From positions 5,166 to 69,165 of the forward strand of contig DATDPU010000020.1 in the NCBI GenBank assembly GCA_035292585.1: a stretch of DNA of 64,000 nt, read 5' to 3'. The position numbers and the translations under genes were made by a program. The notes beneath the pieces are model-generated. The model was not told where the DNA came from and ran no database searches. It saw only the letters and a list, made by a program, of their open reading frames with translations. This DNA is from DASSFZ01 sp035292585 (GTDB lineage: Bacteria; Chloroflexota; Anaerolineae; Fen-1058). This document shows, one piece after another, positions 47,993-56,389 of the stretch (positions are counted from its first letter, which is position 1; every line of letters starts with the position of its first letter).

Positions 47993-48110
47993 AATGGGAC
48001 GCGGATGAACGCGGACACCTGCACCCACCTGCGGTGTTTGCAGGTGCGGTGTGAACGCGGATCGAAATGCTCGATCTGCGAAATCCGCGCGAATCTGCGT
48101 CCAAAGAATT
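47993..48110. repeat. GGACGCGGATGAACGCGGAC repeat, copy 2
   Basis: Two parts: the 43-base CACCTGCA/TGCAGGTG core shared with 46408-46450, then GATCTGCGAAATCCGCGCGAA-type sequence. It fills most of the 189-base gap. A 62-codon open frame across it is most likely accidental. Confidence 0.82.
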
Positions 48111-48150
48111 GCGGTAATCATCGCCCCCCGTCAAAGCCGGAAGAGCCCCT

Positions 48151-49092
48151 ATGACTCAAAAAAGAGCGACCAGCCGCATGGCATCACCAGCTGTCGCCCT
48201 CATCATTCTGAATTACAACCGGCGCGACGACACACTCGCTTGCCTGCGGTCGCTGCAAGCGCTGTCGTACCCAAACGCGCGCTGGCTGCTCGTCGATAAC
48301 GGCTCAACCGATGACTCGGTTGAGAGGGTGCGCCGCGAGTTCCGCAACGTCGATATTCTCGAAACGGGAGATAACCTGGGCTTCGCCGCGGGCAACAACG
48401 TCGGCCTGCGGGCGGCGCTCGACGCTGGCGCCGATTACCTGCTGCTGCTCAACAACGATACGGAAGTCGCGCCCGATCTACTCGATGTCTTGATCGAGAC
48501 TTGCGAGGCCGAGCCGAGGATCGGTGTGGTCGGGCCGAAGATTTACTATCACGATCGGCCCGATACCCTCTGGTCGGCCGGCGGCCTCATCGATTGGCGG
48601 CGCGGCACGAGCGCGATGCGCGGCCTGGACGAAGTGGATCGAGGCCAGTTCGATGCGTCAACCGACGTGGACTTCGTAACCGGTTGCGCTCTGCTCGTAC
48701 GGCGAGCGGCCGTCGAGCAAGCCGGCCTCATCGACGAGCGGTTCGGGATGTATTTCGAGGAGACGGAATGGTGCGTGCGCATCGCGCGCGGCGGGTGGCG
48801 CATCGTCTACGCGCCCAACGGCCGGCTGTGGCACAAAATTCGCCCGGCCCAGCAAGATACTTCACCGCGCATCACCTATTACATGACGCGCAATCGCCTG
48901 CTCTTCCTGCGCCTGACGAACGCGCCACTGCGCGCCTGGCTGCACGCGATCTTGATTCAAGACTTGCGCACCTGGCTGAGCTGGAAAGTCAAGCCGCGCT
49001 GGCGATACCGCGCTCCGCAACGCGCGGCCATGCGACGAGCGTGGCGCGACTTCATTCGCCAGCGCTTCGGCATGCTGGCCTTGAAGGTGTAA
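48151..49092 (+). CDS. Glycosyltransferase family 2 (rhamnosyltransferase-like)
   Basis: 313 residues with GGAAGAG five bases before ATG. The GT-A fold is shown by LIILNYNRRDDTLACLRSL, VDNGSTDDS, GFAAGNNVGL and the metal-binding LLLLNNDTEV. TGCALLVRRAAVEQAGLIDE and YFEETEWCVRIARGGW are the acceptor-side and catalytic-base regions seen in WbbL-type rhamnosyltransferases. The C-terminus is basic (WSWKVKPRWRYRAPQRAAMRR style), suggesting peripheral membrane binding. It adds one sugar of the repeat unit. The donor cannot be fixed from sequence. Confidence 0.88.
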   Translation: MTQKRATSRMASPAVALIILNYNRRDDTLACLRSLQALSYPNARWLLVDNGSTDDSVERVRREFRNVDILETGDNLGFAAGNNVGLRAALDAGADYLLLLNNDTEVAPDLLDVLIETCEAEPRIGVVGPKIYYHDRPDTLWSAGGLIDWRRGTSAMRGLDEVDRGQFDASTDVDFVTGCALLVRRAAVEQAGLIDERFGMYFEETEWCVRIARGGWRIVYAPNGRLWHKIRPAQQDTSPRITYYMTRNRLLFLRLTNAPLRAWLHAILIQDLRTWLSWKVKPRWRYRAPQRAAMRRAWRDFIRQRFGMLALKV

Positions 49093-49095
49093 GTG

Positions 49096-50286
49096 ATGCG
49101 CATTCTGGCGCTCTCCACCTGGTGGCCCGAACCGGCCGACAACGGCTCGCGCATACGGATCGCGCAATTGCTGCGCGCGCTGGCCTGCGAACACGAGGTG
49201 CACCTCGTCGCGCTCGCCCAGGAATCGGTACAACCGGAACAACGCGCCCGCCTGGAGCAGGTCTGCGCATCGGCCCACGCCGTGCCGCAGCGCGCGTGGA
49301 CACTTCGGCGCAGGGATGTCCTCGCCAGCTTGTGGCGGCCAGAACCTGCCTCGGTACGCGCGAAGTGGAATCCGGCATTCGCCGACCGCGTGCGCGAACG
49401 AGTCGCCGCGCTGCATCCAGAATTGGTCATCGCCTTCCAAATCGATGTCGCCCCTTATGCGCGCGACATCGCCGATGCGCCGCGCGTCCTCGAAGAACTT
49501 GAGGCGGCTTATCTGCTGGAGCAGTCTATTGCCGAACGCCATCCGCGACGACGCCTGCGCGCCTGGTTCACCTGGATCAAACACCGCGCGTACGTCTCGA
49601 ACCTGCTGCGCGATTTCGACGCGTGCACCGTCGTGTCGAAGCGGGAACAGGCACACATCCAGAATCTTGCGCCGCGCGACACGCCGGTCATCGTCATTCC
49701 TAACGGCGCAGACGTGGCGGGGTGCGCCGGGACATGGGGCGATCCAGAACCCGACACACTGCTCTATGCAGGCGCGCTGTCCTTCGAGGCGAACCGAGAT
49801 GCCGTCGCGTATTTTTTGAGCGCGAGCTTTCCTCGCATCCGGTCGCAGCGGCCCAACGCGCGGCTGCGCGTCACCGGCAAAGTCGATGCGGCGCAGCGCG
49901 CTGCGCTTCCCAGCCTCGATGGCGTCGAGTTCACGGGCTATCTGCCGGATGTGCGGCCCGCTATCGCGCAGGCCTGGGCCGAGGTCGTGCCCCTGCGCAA
50001 AGGAGGCGGCACGCGCTTGAAAGTGCTCGAAGCGTTAGCGCTCGGCACGCCGGTTGTCTCAACGTCCAAGGGCATCGAAGGGCTGGACCTGGAACACGAT
50101 CGGCACGTGCTGGTTGCCGATGGCGGCGACGATTTTGCGGCGGCCACGATCCGCCTGTTGGCGCAACCCAACTTGCGCGCTCGCTTATCGACTGCCGGCC
50201 AGCAGCGCGTCCGCGAGTGTTATGATTGGCGGGTGATTGGGCAGCATTTGAACAGCCTGGTTCGTGATCTTGTTAAAGTCCTTTAG
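49096..50286 (+). CDS. Glycosyltransferase family 4 (GT-B)
   Basis: 396 residues from ATG 49096, which has AAGG eight bases upstream; GTG at 49093 directly follows the previous stop. N-terminal half: RILALSTWWPEPADNGSRIR. Middle: VVSKREQAHI and VIVIPNGAD. The donor half includes YAGALSFEANRDAV, FTGYLPDVRPAIAQAWAEVVPL, and RLKVLEALALGTPVVSTSKG. The motif order matches group-1-like retaining enzymes of exopolysaccharide loci. The gene is tightly linked to the upstream GT2 and is followed by a 135-base gap (50287-50421) in which I see no feature. Confidence 0.87.
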   Translation: MRILALSTWWPEPADNGSRIRIAQLLRALACEHEVHLVALAQESVQPEQRARLEQVCASAHAVPQRAWTLRRRDVLASLWRPEPASVRAKWNPAFADRVRERVAALHPELVIAFQIDVAPYARDIADAPRVLEELEAAYLLEQSIAERHPRRRLRAWFTWIKHRAYVSNLLRDFDACTVVSKREQAHIQNLAPRDTPVIVIPNGADVAGCAGTWGDPEPDTLLYAGALSFEANRDAVAYFLSASFPRIRSQRPNARLRVTGKVDAAQRAALPSLDGVEFTGYLPDVRPAIAQAWAEVVPLRKGGGTRLKVLEALALGTPVVSTSKGIEGLDLEHDRHVLVADGGDDFAAATIRLLAQPNLRARLSTAGQQRVRECYDWRVIGQHLNSLVRDLVKVL

Positions 50287-50421
50287 CCATTTATCGCGAT
50301 CCCGCTACTACATTCCTCTAACGGCTTCACAACGGGCATCTAACCTTCTGTCCCTACTCTACACTTGGCGAGCTGAGGGAATTAGCGCGATCCACGATTC
50401 GGCCTGCTCCGGTATTGCTGA

Positions 50422-51354
50422 ATGGATATATCAATCGTCGTCGTCAATCTCAATACCAAACAATTGCTACGTGACGCGCTCGCGGCCTTGCCCGATGCGT
50501 CTCGCGGCCTGTCTTCTGAGACGATCGTCGTCGACAATGGCTCGACGGACGGCAGCGCGGCGCTCGTGCGCGAACGATTCGCGCACGCTCTGCTGATCGT
50601 CAACGAGCACAACGCCGGCTTTGCAGCGGCGAACAACCAGGCCATGCAGCGCGCGCAGGGAGAATTCGTGCTGCTGCTCAACAGCGATACACGCGCCGCG
50701 CCCGACTCGATCGCAACGCTGGCTCGCTTTTTGAAAGCACAACCGCGCGCCGGAATTGTTGGGCCGAGGTTGCTCAATGCTGATGGCACGTTCCAGGGTT
50801 CGGCCGCCGCTTTCCCGACTCCTGCCGGCGAAGCGCTGCTGTTGTTAGGCGATGTAGCGCGCCGGCTGCGCGGCCCACTGTTTCCCTATCACTCGCTGCC
50901 GGACGATCGCTCGCCGCGCCGCGTGGACTGGATCTCCGGCGCCTGCCTGCTCATCCGGCGCGCCGTCATCGATCAGATCGGCGGACTTGACACCGGCTAC
51001 TTCATGTACACCGAAGAGACCGATTGGTGTTATCGCGCTCGACAGGCGGGCTGGGAAACGTGGTGGCTGCCCGAACCGGGGGTGTATCACCTCAACGGCG
51101 CGACGGCGCAGCAGACCTTTGCGCGCAAGCGACGCCAGATTTACGGCAGCAAGACGCGCTTCTTTCGCAAGCACTACGGCCGGGTTGCGGCGGGCATGTT
51201 TGCCTCGGCCGTCTGGATCACCTCGCTGATCAAGACCGTCTGCTGGGGTGGCCTGGCGTTGTTCGGCAAGTCAGATCGGCGCGAACGAGCCAGGCTGAAC
51301 GTTCGATCGTATCTTGAAGTGCTCAGCCATAGCCTGGTGCGGAGCGAAGCATGA
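50422..51354 (+). CDS. Glycosyltransferase family 2
   Basis: 310 residues: ISIVVVNLNTKQLLRDAL, VDNGSTDGS, GFAAANNQAM, LLLLNSDTRA, SGACLLIRRAVIDQIGG and YTEETDWCYRARQAGW, which is the full GT2 (WbbL-like) set. A C-terminal hydrophobic stretch (AAGMFASAVWITSLIKTVCWGGLAL) may anchor it to the membrane. It overlaps the next gene by an ATGA, so the two are translationally coupled. No strong Shine-Dalgarno is seen. It probably transfers a second sugar to the same lipid-linked unit as the GT2 at 48151. Confidence 0.88.
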   Translation: MDISIVVVNLNTKQLLRDALAALPDASRGLSSETIVVDNGSTDGSAALVRERFAHALLIVNEHNAGFAAANNQAMQRAQGEFVLLLNSDTRAAPDSIATLARFLKAQPRAGIVGPRLLNADGTFQGSAAAFPTPAGEALLLLGDVARRLRGPLFPYHSLPDDRSPRRVDWISGACLLIRRAVIDQIGGLDTGYFMYTEETDWCYRARQAGWETWWLPEPGVYHLNGATAQQTFARKRRQIYGSKTRFFRKHYGRVAAGMFASAVWITSLIKTVCWGGLALFGKSDRRERARLNVRSYLEVLSHSLVRSEA

Positions 51355-52862
51355 CCGCTTACGTGAGACGAGACGCGCTACTCCTCTTCGCCATCCTGCT
51401 GGTGTGCTACACGTACTTCCTCCCGCGCTGGGCGGACTGGAATCAGAATTCGCGCTTCTATCTGGTGCGCGCAGTCGTCGAGAAAGGCACGCTGGCCATC
51501 GACGCTTACGCCGAAAACACCGGCGACTACGCCACCATCAACGGCCACACCTACAGCGACAAAGCGCCGGGGTTATCGTTTGCGGCGGCGCCCATTTACG
51601 CCGTCGTCAACGCCGCGACGCGCATTCCCGCCATCGAGCGCATCATTCAGCGCCTGGCGAATAGTCCTGCCTTCGCCGACACGTTGAATTCAGAAGGAAC
51701 CGGTCTCCTCGAAGACAAGATCCACGCCGCGTTGGGACTGGCCGCATCGACCTTCGTGTTAGTCATGCTGCCTTCTGCCGCGCTGGGCGTGATGCTCTAC
51801 GCGTTCCTGGCGCAGATCGGTTTGCCGCGCCTGGTCTGCACGATCACGCCGCTGATCTACGGGCTGGCGACGATTGCCTTCCCCTACTCCGGCGCGTTTT
51901 ACGGCCATCAGTTCGTCGCCGTTCTGTTGTTTGCCGCGTTCTACCTGGCGTTTTTGATGCGACGGCGGCGAATCGGCGCGCGAGCCATGCCGGTCATCGG
52001 CTTCCTGCTCAGCTACGCCGTCATCAGTGAATTTCCCGCCGGATTGATCGCCGTCGCCATTGCGCTCTATGCAGTGTACGCCACGCCCGATCGACGCTGG
52101 ATACTCGGCGCGATCGTGGTCGGCCTGCCGCCGCTCGTCTTGCTCGGCGCGCACAACGCGGCGATTTTTGGTGCGCCGTTCAAGTTGGGCTACGAATACT
52201 CGACGTTGTGGAGCGCCGAGCATAGCACCGGTTTTCTCAGTCTCACCTACCCGACGTTTCAAGCGGTGTGGGGCATCACGCTCGATTCGTATCGCGGGCT
52301 GTACTTCATCGCGCCGATTCTGCTGCTGGCCTGGCCGGGGTTGATCGACTTTTGGAAGGCACGCGCCTGGCGCGCCGAGTGGGTTGTGTGCGGGTGGGCC
52401 ATCGCCAGCTTCTTCGTGTTCAACGCTTCGTCGGTGATGTGGCAGGGCGGATATTCAATCGGCCCACGTTATTTGGTTCCGATGCTGCCCTTCGCTGCCG
52501 TGCCGCTGGCCTTCGGCTTGGCGATGGCATTGCGCCGTCGTTGGTCGATGATTGTCGTCGGCATGATGGGGCTGTGGTCACTCGCCGCGGTCTGGGCCTT
52601 GACGATTGGCGGCCAATCGTATCCTGATTACACACTCAATCCATTGTTCAACTATGCGCTGCCGAAGCTGGCGAACGGCGATATTGCGCGCAACCTGGGC
52701 ATGCTGCTCGGCCTGCGCGGATGGGCCAGCCTATTGCCTTTGATCGTCATCTGCGCGGTTTTCATTGGATTACTGGTCAGGCGGCTCGGCAGCTTGCGCT
52801 TGGCCGAGTACGGGCTGTCGAGTCGCGTCAGCGCCGGCGCATCTGCATCGAGTCCGCACTAG
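51351..52862 (+). CDS. Multi-spanning membrane protein, GT-C-like
   Basis: 503 residues with about ten to twelve hydrophobic helices. The periplasm-facing first loop (NSRFYLVRAVVEKGTLAIDAY, TINGHTYSDKAPGLSF) has the look of polyprenol-dependent GT-C membrane glycosyltransferases, in which an acidic/aromatic first loop is catalytic. The later segment GGYSIGPRYLVPMLPF is also common in such proteins. I cannot name a family with certainty. It starts inside the stop of the GT2 gene and lies 13 bases before the next membrane protein, so it is part of the same unit. The last 25 residues are hydrophilic and of low complexity. Confidence 0.75.
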   Translation: MTAYVRRDALLLFAILLVCYTYFLPRWADWNQNSRFYLVRAVVEKGTLAIDAYAENTGDYATINGHTYSDKAPGLSFAAAPIYAVVNAATRIPAIERIIQRLANSPAFADTLNSEGTGLLEDKIHAALGLAASTFVLVMLPSAALGVMLYAFLAQIGLPRLVCTITPLIYGLATIAFPYSGAFYGHQFVAVLLFAAFYLAFLMRRRRIGARAMPVIGFLLSYAVISEFPAGLIAVAIALYAVYATPDRRWILGAIVVGLPPLVLLGAHNAAIFGAPFKLGYEYSTLWSAEHSTGFLSLTYPTFQAVWGITLDSYRGLYFIAPILLLAWPGLIDFWKARAWRAEWVVCGWAIASFFVFNASSVMWQGGYSIGPRYLVPMLPFAAVPLAFGLAMALRRRWSMIVVGMMGLWSLAAVWALTIGGQSYPDYTLNPLFNYALPKLANGDIARNLGMLLGLRGWASLLPLIVICAVFIGLLVRRLGSLRLAEYGLSSRVSAGASASSPH

Positions 52863-52875
52863 ACGAGACAGGTCG

Positions 52876-54633
52876 ATGACTCACGCGCGATGGGACTCGC
52901 TGAAGACATGGAGCGCATTTCGTGTTTCGGCTGTAGCCAGTGAGCGGTTGCTAGGGGTCTCGCTGTTTCTGCTCGGCATGCTCACGCGCCTGCCGTTCAC
53001 CAGTCAAATCTTGTATCACTGGGACTCGGTGAACTTTGCTCTTGCGCTCGACCGCTTCGACATTGCCAGCGATCAGCCGCACGTGCCGGGTTACATTCTA
53101 TACGTCGCGCTGGGGCAGGTCGTCAATGCGCTGTTCCGTGACCCGCAGACGACGTGGGTCGCCATCAGCCTGATCAGCTCGGGCCTGGCGGTGATGGCGA
53201 TCTACCTGCTCGGCCGCGATCTGTTTTCGCGCGAAACGGGATTGATCGCCGCGCTGTTCCTGACTGCCAGTCCGTTGTTCTGGTTCTACGGCGAAGTGGC
53301 GCTACCGCACAGCCTGGATACGTTCGCGGTGATCGGCGTGGTCTGGCTGCTGTATCGTCTCTGGAAGGGCGACGCGCGATTCGCCATTCCCGCCGCGATA
53401 GCGATAGCCGTCGCCGGCGGCTTGCGGCCGCAAACGCAGGTCTTCCTGTTGCCTCTGGCGCTGTGGGCGAGTTGGCGACTCGGCTGGCGCAAGCTCGGGC
53501 CAGCGCTCGCAGCGATGATCGTCGTCGATGTGTTATGGGTCGTGCCGCTCGTGATGAGCGTGGGCGGGATCGGGCGTTACCTGGAAGTCTTCAATGCTTT
53601 CTCTCAACGCTTCAACGAGTCGACGACGATCTTCACCGGCGGTCTCGCCGGCCTGGCGCGCAACCTGACGAAGCTCGGCAGGTACACGCTCTACGGTTGG
53701 GGCGCAGCGATCGTGCCTGCTGTGTTGTACGGTTTTCGCTACTTAAGGAAAACGGCTCTACTGGATCAGATGGAAAAGTCTAACCGCAAAGGGCGCAACC
53801 CCGCCAACAGCATGCGGGGCAGGGAGCGCAAAGTTCTAGAAAACCTTGGCGTCCTTTGCGTTCGTTGCGGTTCAATTCCCGCTAAAGCCGGAAGAGTCTT
53901 GGCGCCTTCGTGGCTTGGTGGTGAAATTGCGTTCTGGCTATGGTGGATTGCGCCGGCCGCCGCATATTACACGTTCATTCACATGGGGCAGCAAGGGCTG
54001 GTCTTCGTCTATTTGCCTGCGCTGCTGCTGATCAGCGCTGAAAGTCTACGGCGGCTGACAGTCGGGCGCAAGGCAATGCTGTGGCGAGTCGCTGGAGGAT
54101 TAGCCGCGCTCGGCGCGATCATCTTCGTAGCATTACCCACCTACCCGTTCGGCGGCGATCGGTTCAAACTGCTGACGTGGGACACGATCCGCGCGCAAGA
54201 TCGGCTCTATCAAGAGCGCGTCGTCACCGTTCGACACGACTTTCCAGCCGGCCGCGCTATCCTTATCACATCGCAGTGGCGGCACGCCGAGTATTACTTT
54301 GCCGATTATCCACTCGTTCGATTCGATATCATCGCCAAGTGGGAAGCGGGTGAAGGCCAGGCGGCTATCGACCGCGCGGGTGACGAACGGTTAGCGGCAT
54401 CCGATCTATTGGGACACCCGCTCGCTCAGGGTGAGACGGCTTATTTGATCGTTCTGGACGACGAGTTGTTACCGTTTCTCGGTTCAGCGTCCACGGCGCG
54501 CGCTTACGCTTCAGCCGGCAGCACGCCAATCACTTACCTGGAGATACATCCCGGCGATTTCATCACCATCGATGCGGATTCATTCGGTGTGATGACGGCG
54601 ACTGGATATGCGGCCAGCGCGTTGCTTTATTAG
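52876..54633 (+). CDS. GT-C-type membrane glycosyltransferase with in-frame repeat insertion
   Basis: 585 residues from ATG 52876; the open frame extends further back into the previous gene. A first loop with HWDSVNFALALDRFDIASDQPHVPGY is typical of ArnT/PMT/DUF2723-like enzymes that use polyprenyl-phosphate sugars. Eight or more helices follow, then a soluble C-terminal part. Between helices (about 292-350), 50-60 hydrophilic residues (LDQMEKSNRKGRNPANSMRG and onward) are encoded by an interspersed repeat at 53770-53925. Because the frame stays open and continues with a normal helix (FWLWWIAPAAAYYTF), the protein probably tolerates the insertion as a loop. Confidence 0.8.
   Translation: MTHARWDSLKTWSAFRVSAVASERLLGVSLFLLGMLTRLPFTSQILYHWDSVNFALALDRFDIASDQPHVPGYILYVALGQVVNALFRDPQTTWVAISLISSGLAVMAIYLLGRDLFSRETGLIAALFLTASPLFWFYGEVALPHSLDTFAVIGVVWLLYRLWKGDARFAIPAAIAIAVAGGLRPQTQVFLLPLALWASWRLGWRKLGPALAAMIVVDVLWVVPLVMSVGGIGRYLEVFNAFSQRFNESTTIFTGGLAGLARNLTKLGRYTLYGWGAAIVPAVLYGFRYLRKTALLDQMEKSNRKGRNPANSMRGRERKVLENLGVLCVRCGSIPAKAGRVLAPSWLGGEIAFWLWWIAPAAAYYTFIHMGQQGLVFVYLPALLLISAESLRRLTVGRKAMLWRVAGGLAALGAIIFVALPTYPFGGDRFKLLTWDTIRAQDRLYQERVVTVRHDFPAGRAILITSQWRHAEYYFADYPLVRFDIIAKWEAGEGQAAIDRAGDERLAASDLLGHPLAQGETAYLIVLDDELLPFLGSASTARAYASAGSTPITYLEIHPGDFITIDADSFGVMTATGYAASALLY
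53770..53925. repeat. In-frame CCGCAAAGGGCGCAA / GGCGTCCTTTGCG repeat in a membrane-protein gene
   Basis: ACCGCAAAGGGCGCAA and the complementary GTCCTTTGCGTTCGTTGCGGT lie as arms around GCAACCCCGCCAACAGCATG. A further CTTGGCGCCTTCGTGGCTTGGTGG unit follows. This is the style of repeat normally found between genes. Here it is translated. Confidence 0.8.
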
Positions 54634-54652
54634 AGCGAATTCGACTTGGCTT

Positions 54653-54722
54653 TACGGAATACGGAATACGTCATGTCGGTTATTCCAATGGTTTCCGTAG
54701 AGCGTATTCCGTATAGGTTCCT
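54653..54722. repeat. Third member of the palindromic repeat family (ACGGAATACG/CGTATTCCGT)
   Basis: ACGGAATACG at 54661-54670 pairs with CGTATTCCGT at 54703-54712. The loop shares TATTCCAATGGTTTCCGTAG with the copies at 35894 and 37757. It fills most of the 94-base gap. The following ATG at 54728 is only five bases away. Confidence 0.8.
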
Positions 54723-54727
54723 GGCAC

Positions 54728-56377
54728 ATGGCAACTATTGAAACTCGACAACCGCTGACAGCCACTCCGCCCGCTTCGACGGCGCTTACGCCCGCTGCCA
54801 TCGACAGGCGAGCATGGCGCTTCGCCGCGTTGGTCATCGTCGCCGCGCTGCTCTTGTCCTCCGCGCCGTACGTGTTCGCGGCTATCAGCGCGCCGCCTGA
54901 CAAACACTTCATGGGTCTGGTCATCAACGTGCCCGACCACGTGCAATACTTCTCGTGGATGCGCGACTTATCGACGGCGAACCTGGCCGCCGATCGCTTG
55001 ACGGCCGAGCCGAACGAGCCGGCCTTCTTCAATCTATTGTGGTGGGCGCTGGGCCGCTTCGGCCAATTGACCGGACTGGATTATGCCGGGCTGTACATGA
55101 TGCTGCGTCTGGTCGCCATCGTCGTCTGCCTGGTGTGTTGCTACGGCTTCTTGAGAATCGCGTTCGAGGAAGAGAAGCGGCGGCGCGTCAGCTTGCTGAT
55201 CGTCACGTTTGGCGGCGGATTGGGTATCGTCTGGATCGTCGTCAAGTATGCGATGCGCCTGCCGGAAGCGCCCTTCCCGTTTGACATTTACACGACTGAG
55301 CCAAATACGTTCTTTAATCTGATGGGGTTTCCCCACTTCGCGCTGGCGCTCGGACTACTCGTCGCCACATTTGGACTGGTGCTGACGGCGATACGCAAGC
55401 AGCAACACCGCTATTCCATCGCCGCCGGAATCATTGCCTTGATTCTGGGTCTGCAACACGCTTACGATCTGGTCACCATTTACGCCGTGCTCGGCCTGTT
55501 CGGCGCGTTGCTGTGGTTGCGCGACCGGCGCTTCCCGCGTTTTCTCTTCATGTCGGGTTTGATCGTATTTGGACTGTCGATGCCGCCCGCGGCATACTCG
55601 CTGCTACTCGTTAAAGCGAACCCGGTGTGGGGCGAAGTGCTGGAGCAATTCGATCTGGCCGGCGCATTCACGCCCGGCCCGCTGAACTTGCCGATCCTGC
55701 TCGGTATTCCGTTCGTGCTGGCCTTGCTCGCCTTTCGGCCGCGCATGCTGCGCAGCCAGAGCGATGTGGAGCTGTTCGTCGCGGCGTGGTTCCTTTCGCA
55801 TTTCATGTTGGTCTATCTGCCGGTCGATTTTCAAATTCATCTACTGTTGGGCTGGCAGATACCGATTGCGATTCTCGCCACACGTTTCTTATTCGACCGC
55901 GTCGCATGGGCGCACAAGCGCCGCCTGATGGCCGCCGGTCTCGTCGTGCTGATGCTCGTGACCAACGTGTACCTGCTGGCCTGGCGCTTCATCGATCTGC
56001 GGCGCTACGAAACGCCGTACTTCCTGCCGCAATCCGACATCGCCGCCTTGAGCTGGCTGGCGGAGAACGCCGCCTCGTCCGACGTGGTGCTGGCCGATTT
56101 GGACTTCGGCCAGTACGTGCCAACCTGGTCGGACGCGCGATCGTTCCTGGCGCACTGGACCGGCACACTGCGTTATCTCGACAAACAGAAAATGGTCGAT
56201 GTCGTTCTGGGCGAACAGGCCAGCGACGCAGAACGCATGGCGATCCTGATGGACTCCGGCGTAACCTACGTCGTATCGCGCGCAGGCGGCGGCGACGAAC
56301 TGGCCGATTTACCCGCGCTCACTCCCGCTTTCAACAACGGCCAGACCGTGATATATCGTGTGCAATCCGTGCCGTAA
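54728..56377 (+). CDS. Large membrane protein, probably GT-C-like, function unknown
   Basis: 549 residues. One N-terminal helix (about 30-48) is followed by a loop with KHFMGLVINVPDHVQYFSWMRD, then about nine further helices and a soluble C-terminal part. The C-terminal DLDFGQYVPTWSDARSFLAHW and LRYLDKQKMVD stretch resembles the end domain of membrane mannosyl/arabinosyl-transferase-like proteins I associate with Chloroflexota. The exact activity is not recognisable. It follows the repeat at 54653 and precedes the Asp-box protein by 12 bases. No Shine-Dalgarno is evident, so its start is less certain. Confidence 0.72.
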   Translation: MATIETRQPLTATPPASTALTPAAIDRRAWRFAALVIVAALLLSSAPYVFAAISAPPDKHFMGLVINVPDHVQYFSWMRDLSTANLAADRLTAEPNEPAFFNLLWWALGRFGQLTGLDYAGLYMMLRLVAIVVCLVCCYGFLRIAFEEEKRRRVSLLIVTFGGGLGIVWIVVKYAMRLPEAPFPFDIYTTEPNTFFNLMGFPHFALALGLLVATFGLVLTAIRKQQHRYSIAAGIIALILGLQHAYDLVTIYAVLGLFGALLWLRDRRFPRFLFMSGLIVFGLSMPPAAYSLLLVKANPVWGEVLEQFDLAGAFTPGPLNLPILLGIPFVLALLAFRPRMLRSQSDVELFVAAWFLSHFMLVYLPVDFQIHLLLGWQIPIAILATRFLFDRVAWAHKRRLMAAGLVVLMLVTNVYLLAWRFIDLRRYETPYFLPQSDIAALSWLAENAASSDVVLADLDFGQYVPTWSDARSFLAHWTGTLRYLDKQKMVDVVLGEQASDAERMAILMDSGVTYVVSRAGGGDELADLPALTPAFNNGQTVIYRVQSVP

Positions 56378-56389
56378 AGTAGAGGCAGT

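Noticed and set aside
47966..48154. A 62-codon frame before the GT2 gene
   Set aside because: It is encoded almost entirely by the interspersed repeat at 47993-48110 and contains the next gene's ribosome site, so it is unlikely to be a real protein.
50287..50421. Small gene or regulatory RNA between two glycosyltransferases
   Set aside because: No ribosome site, no open frame with a sensible product and no strong stem was seen.
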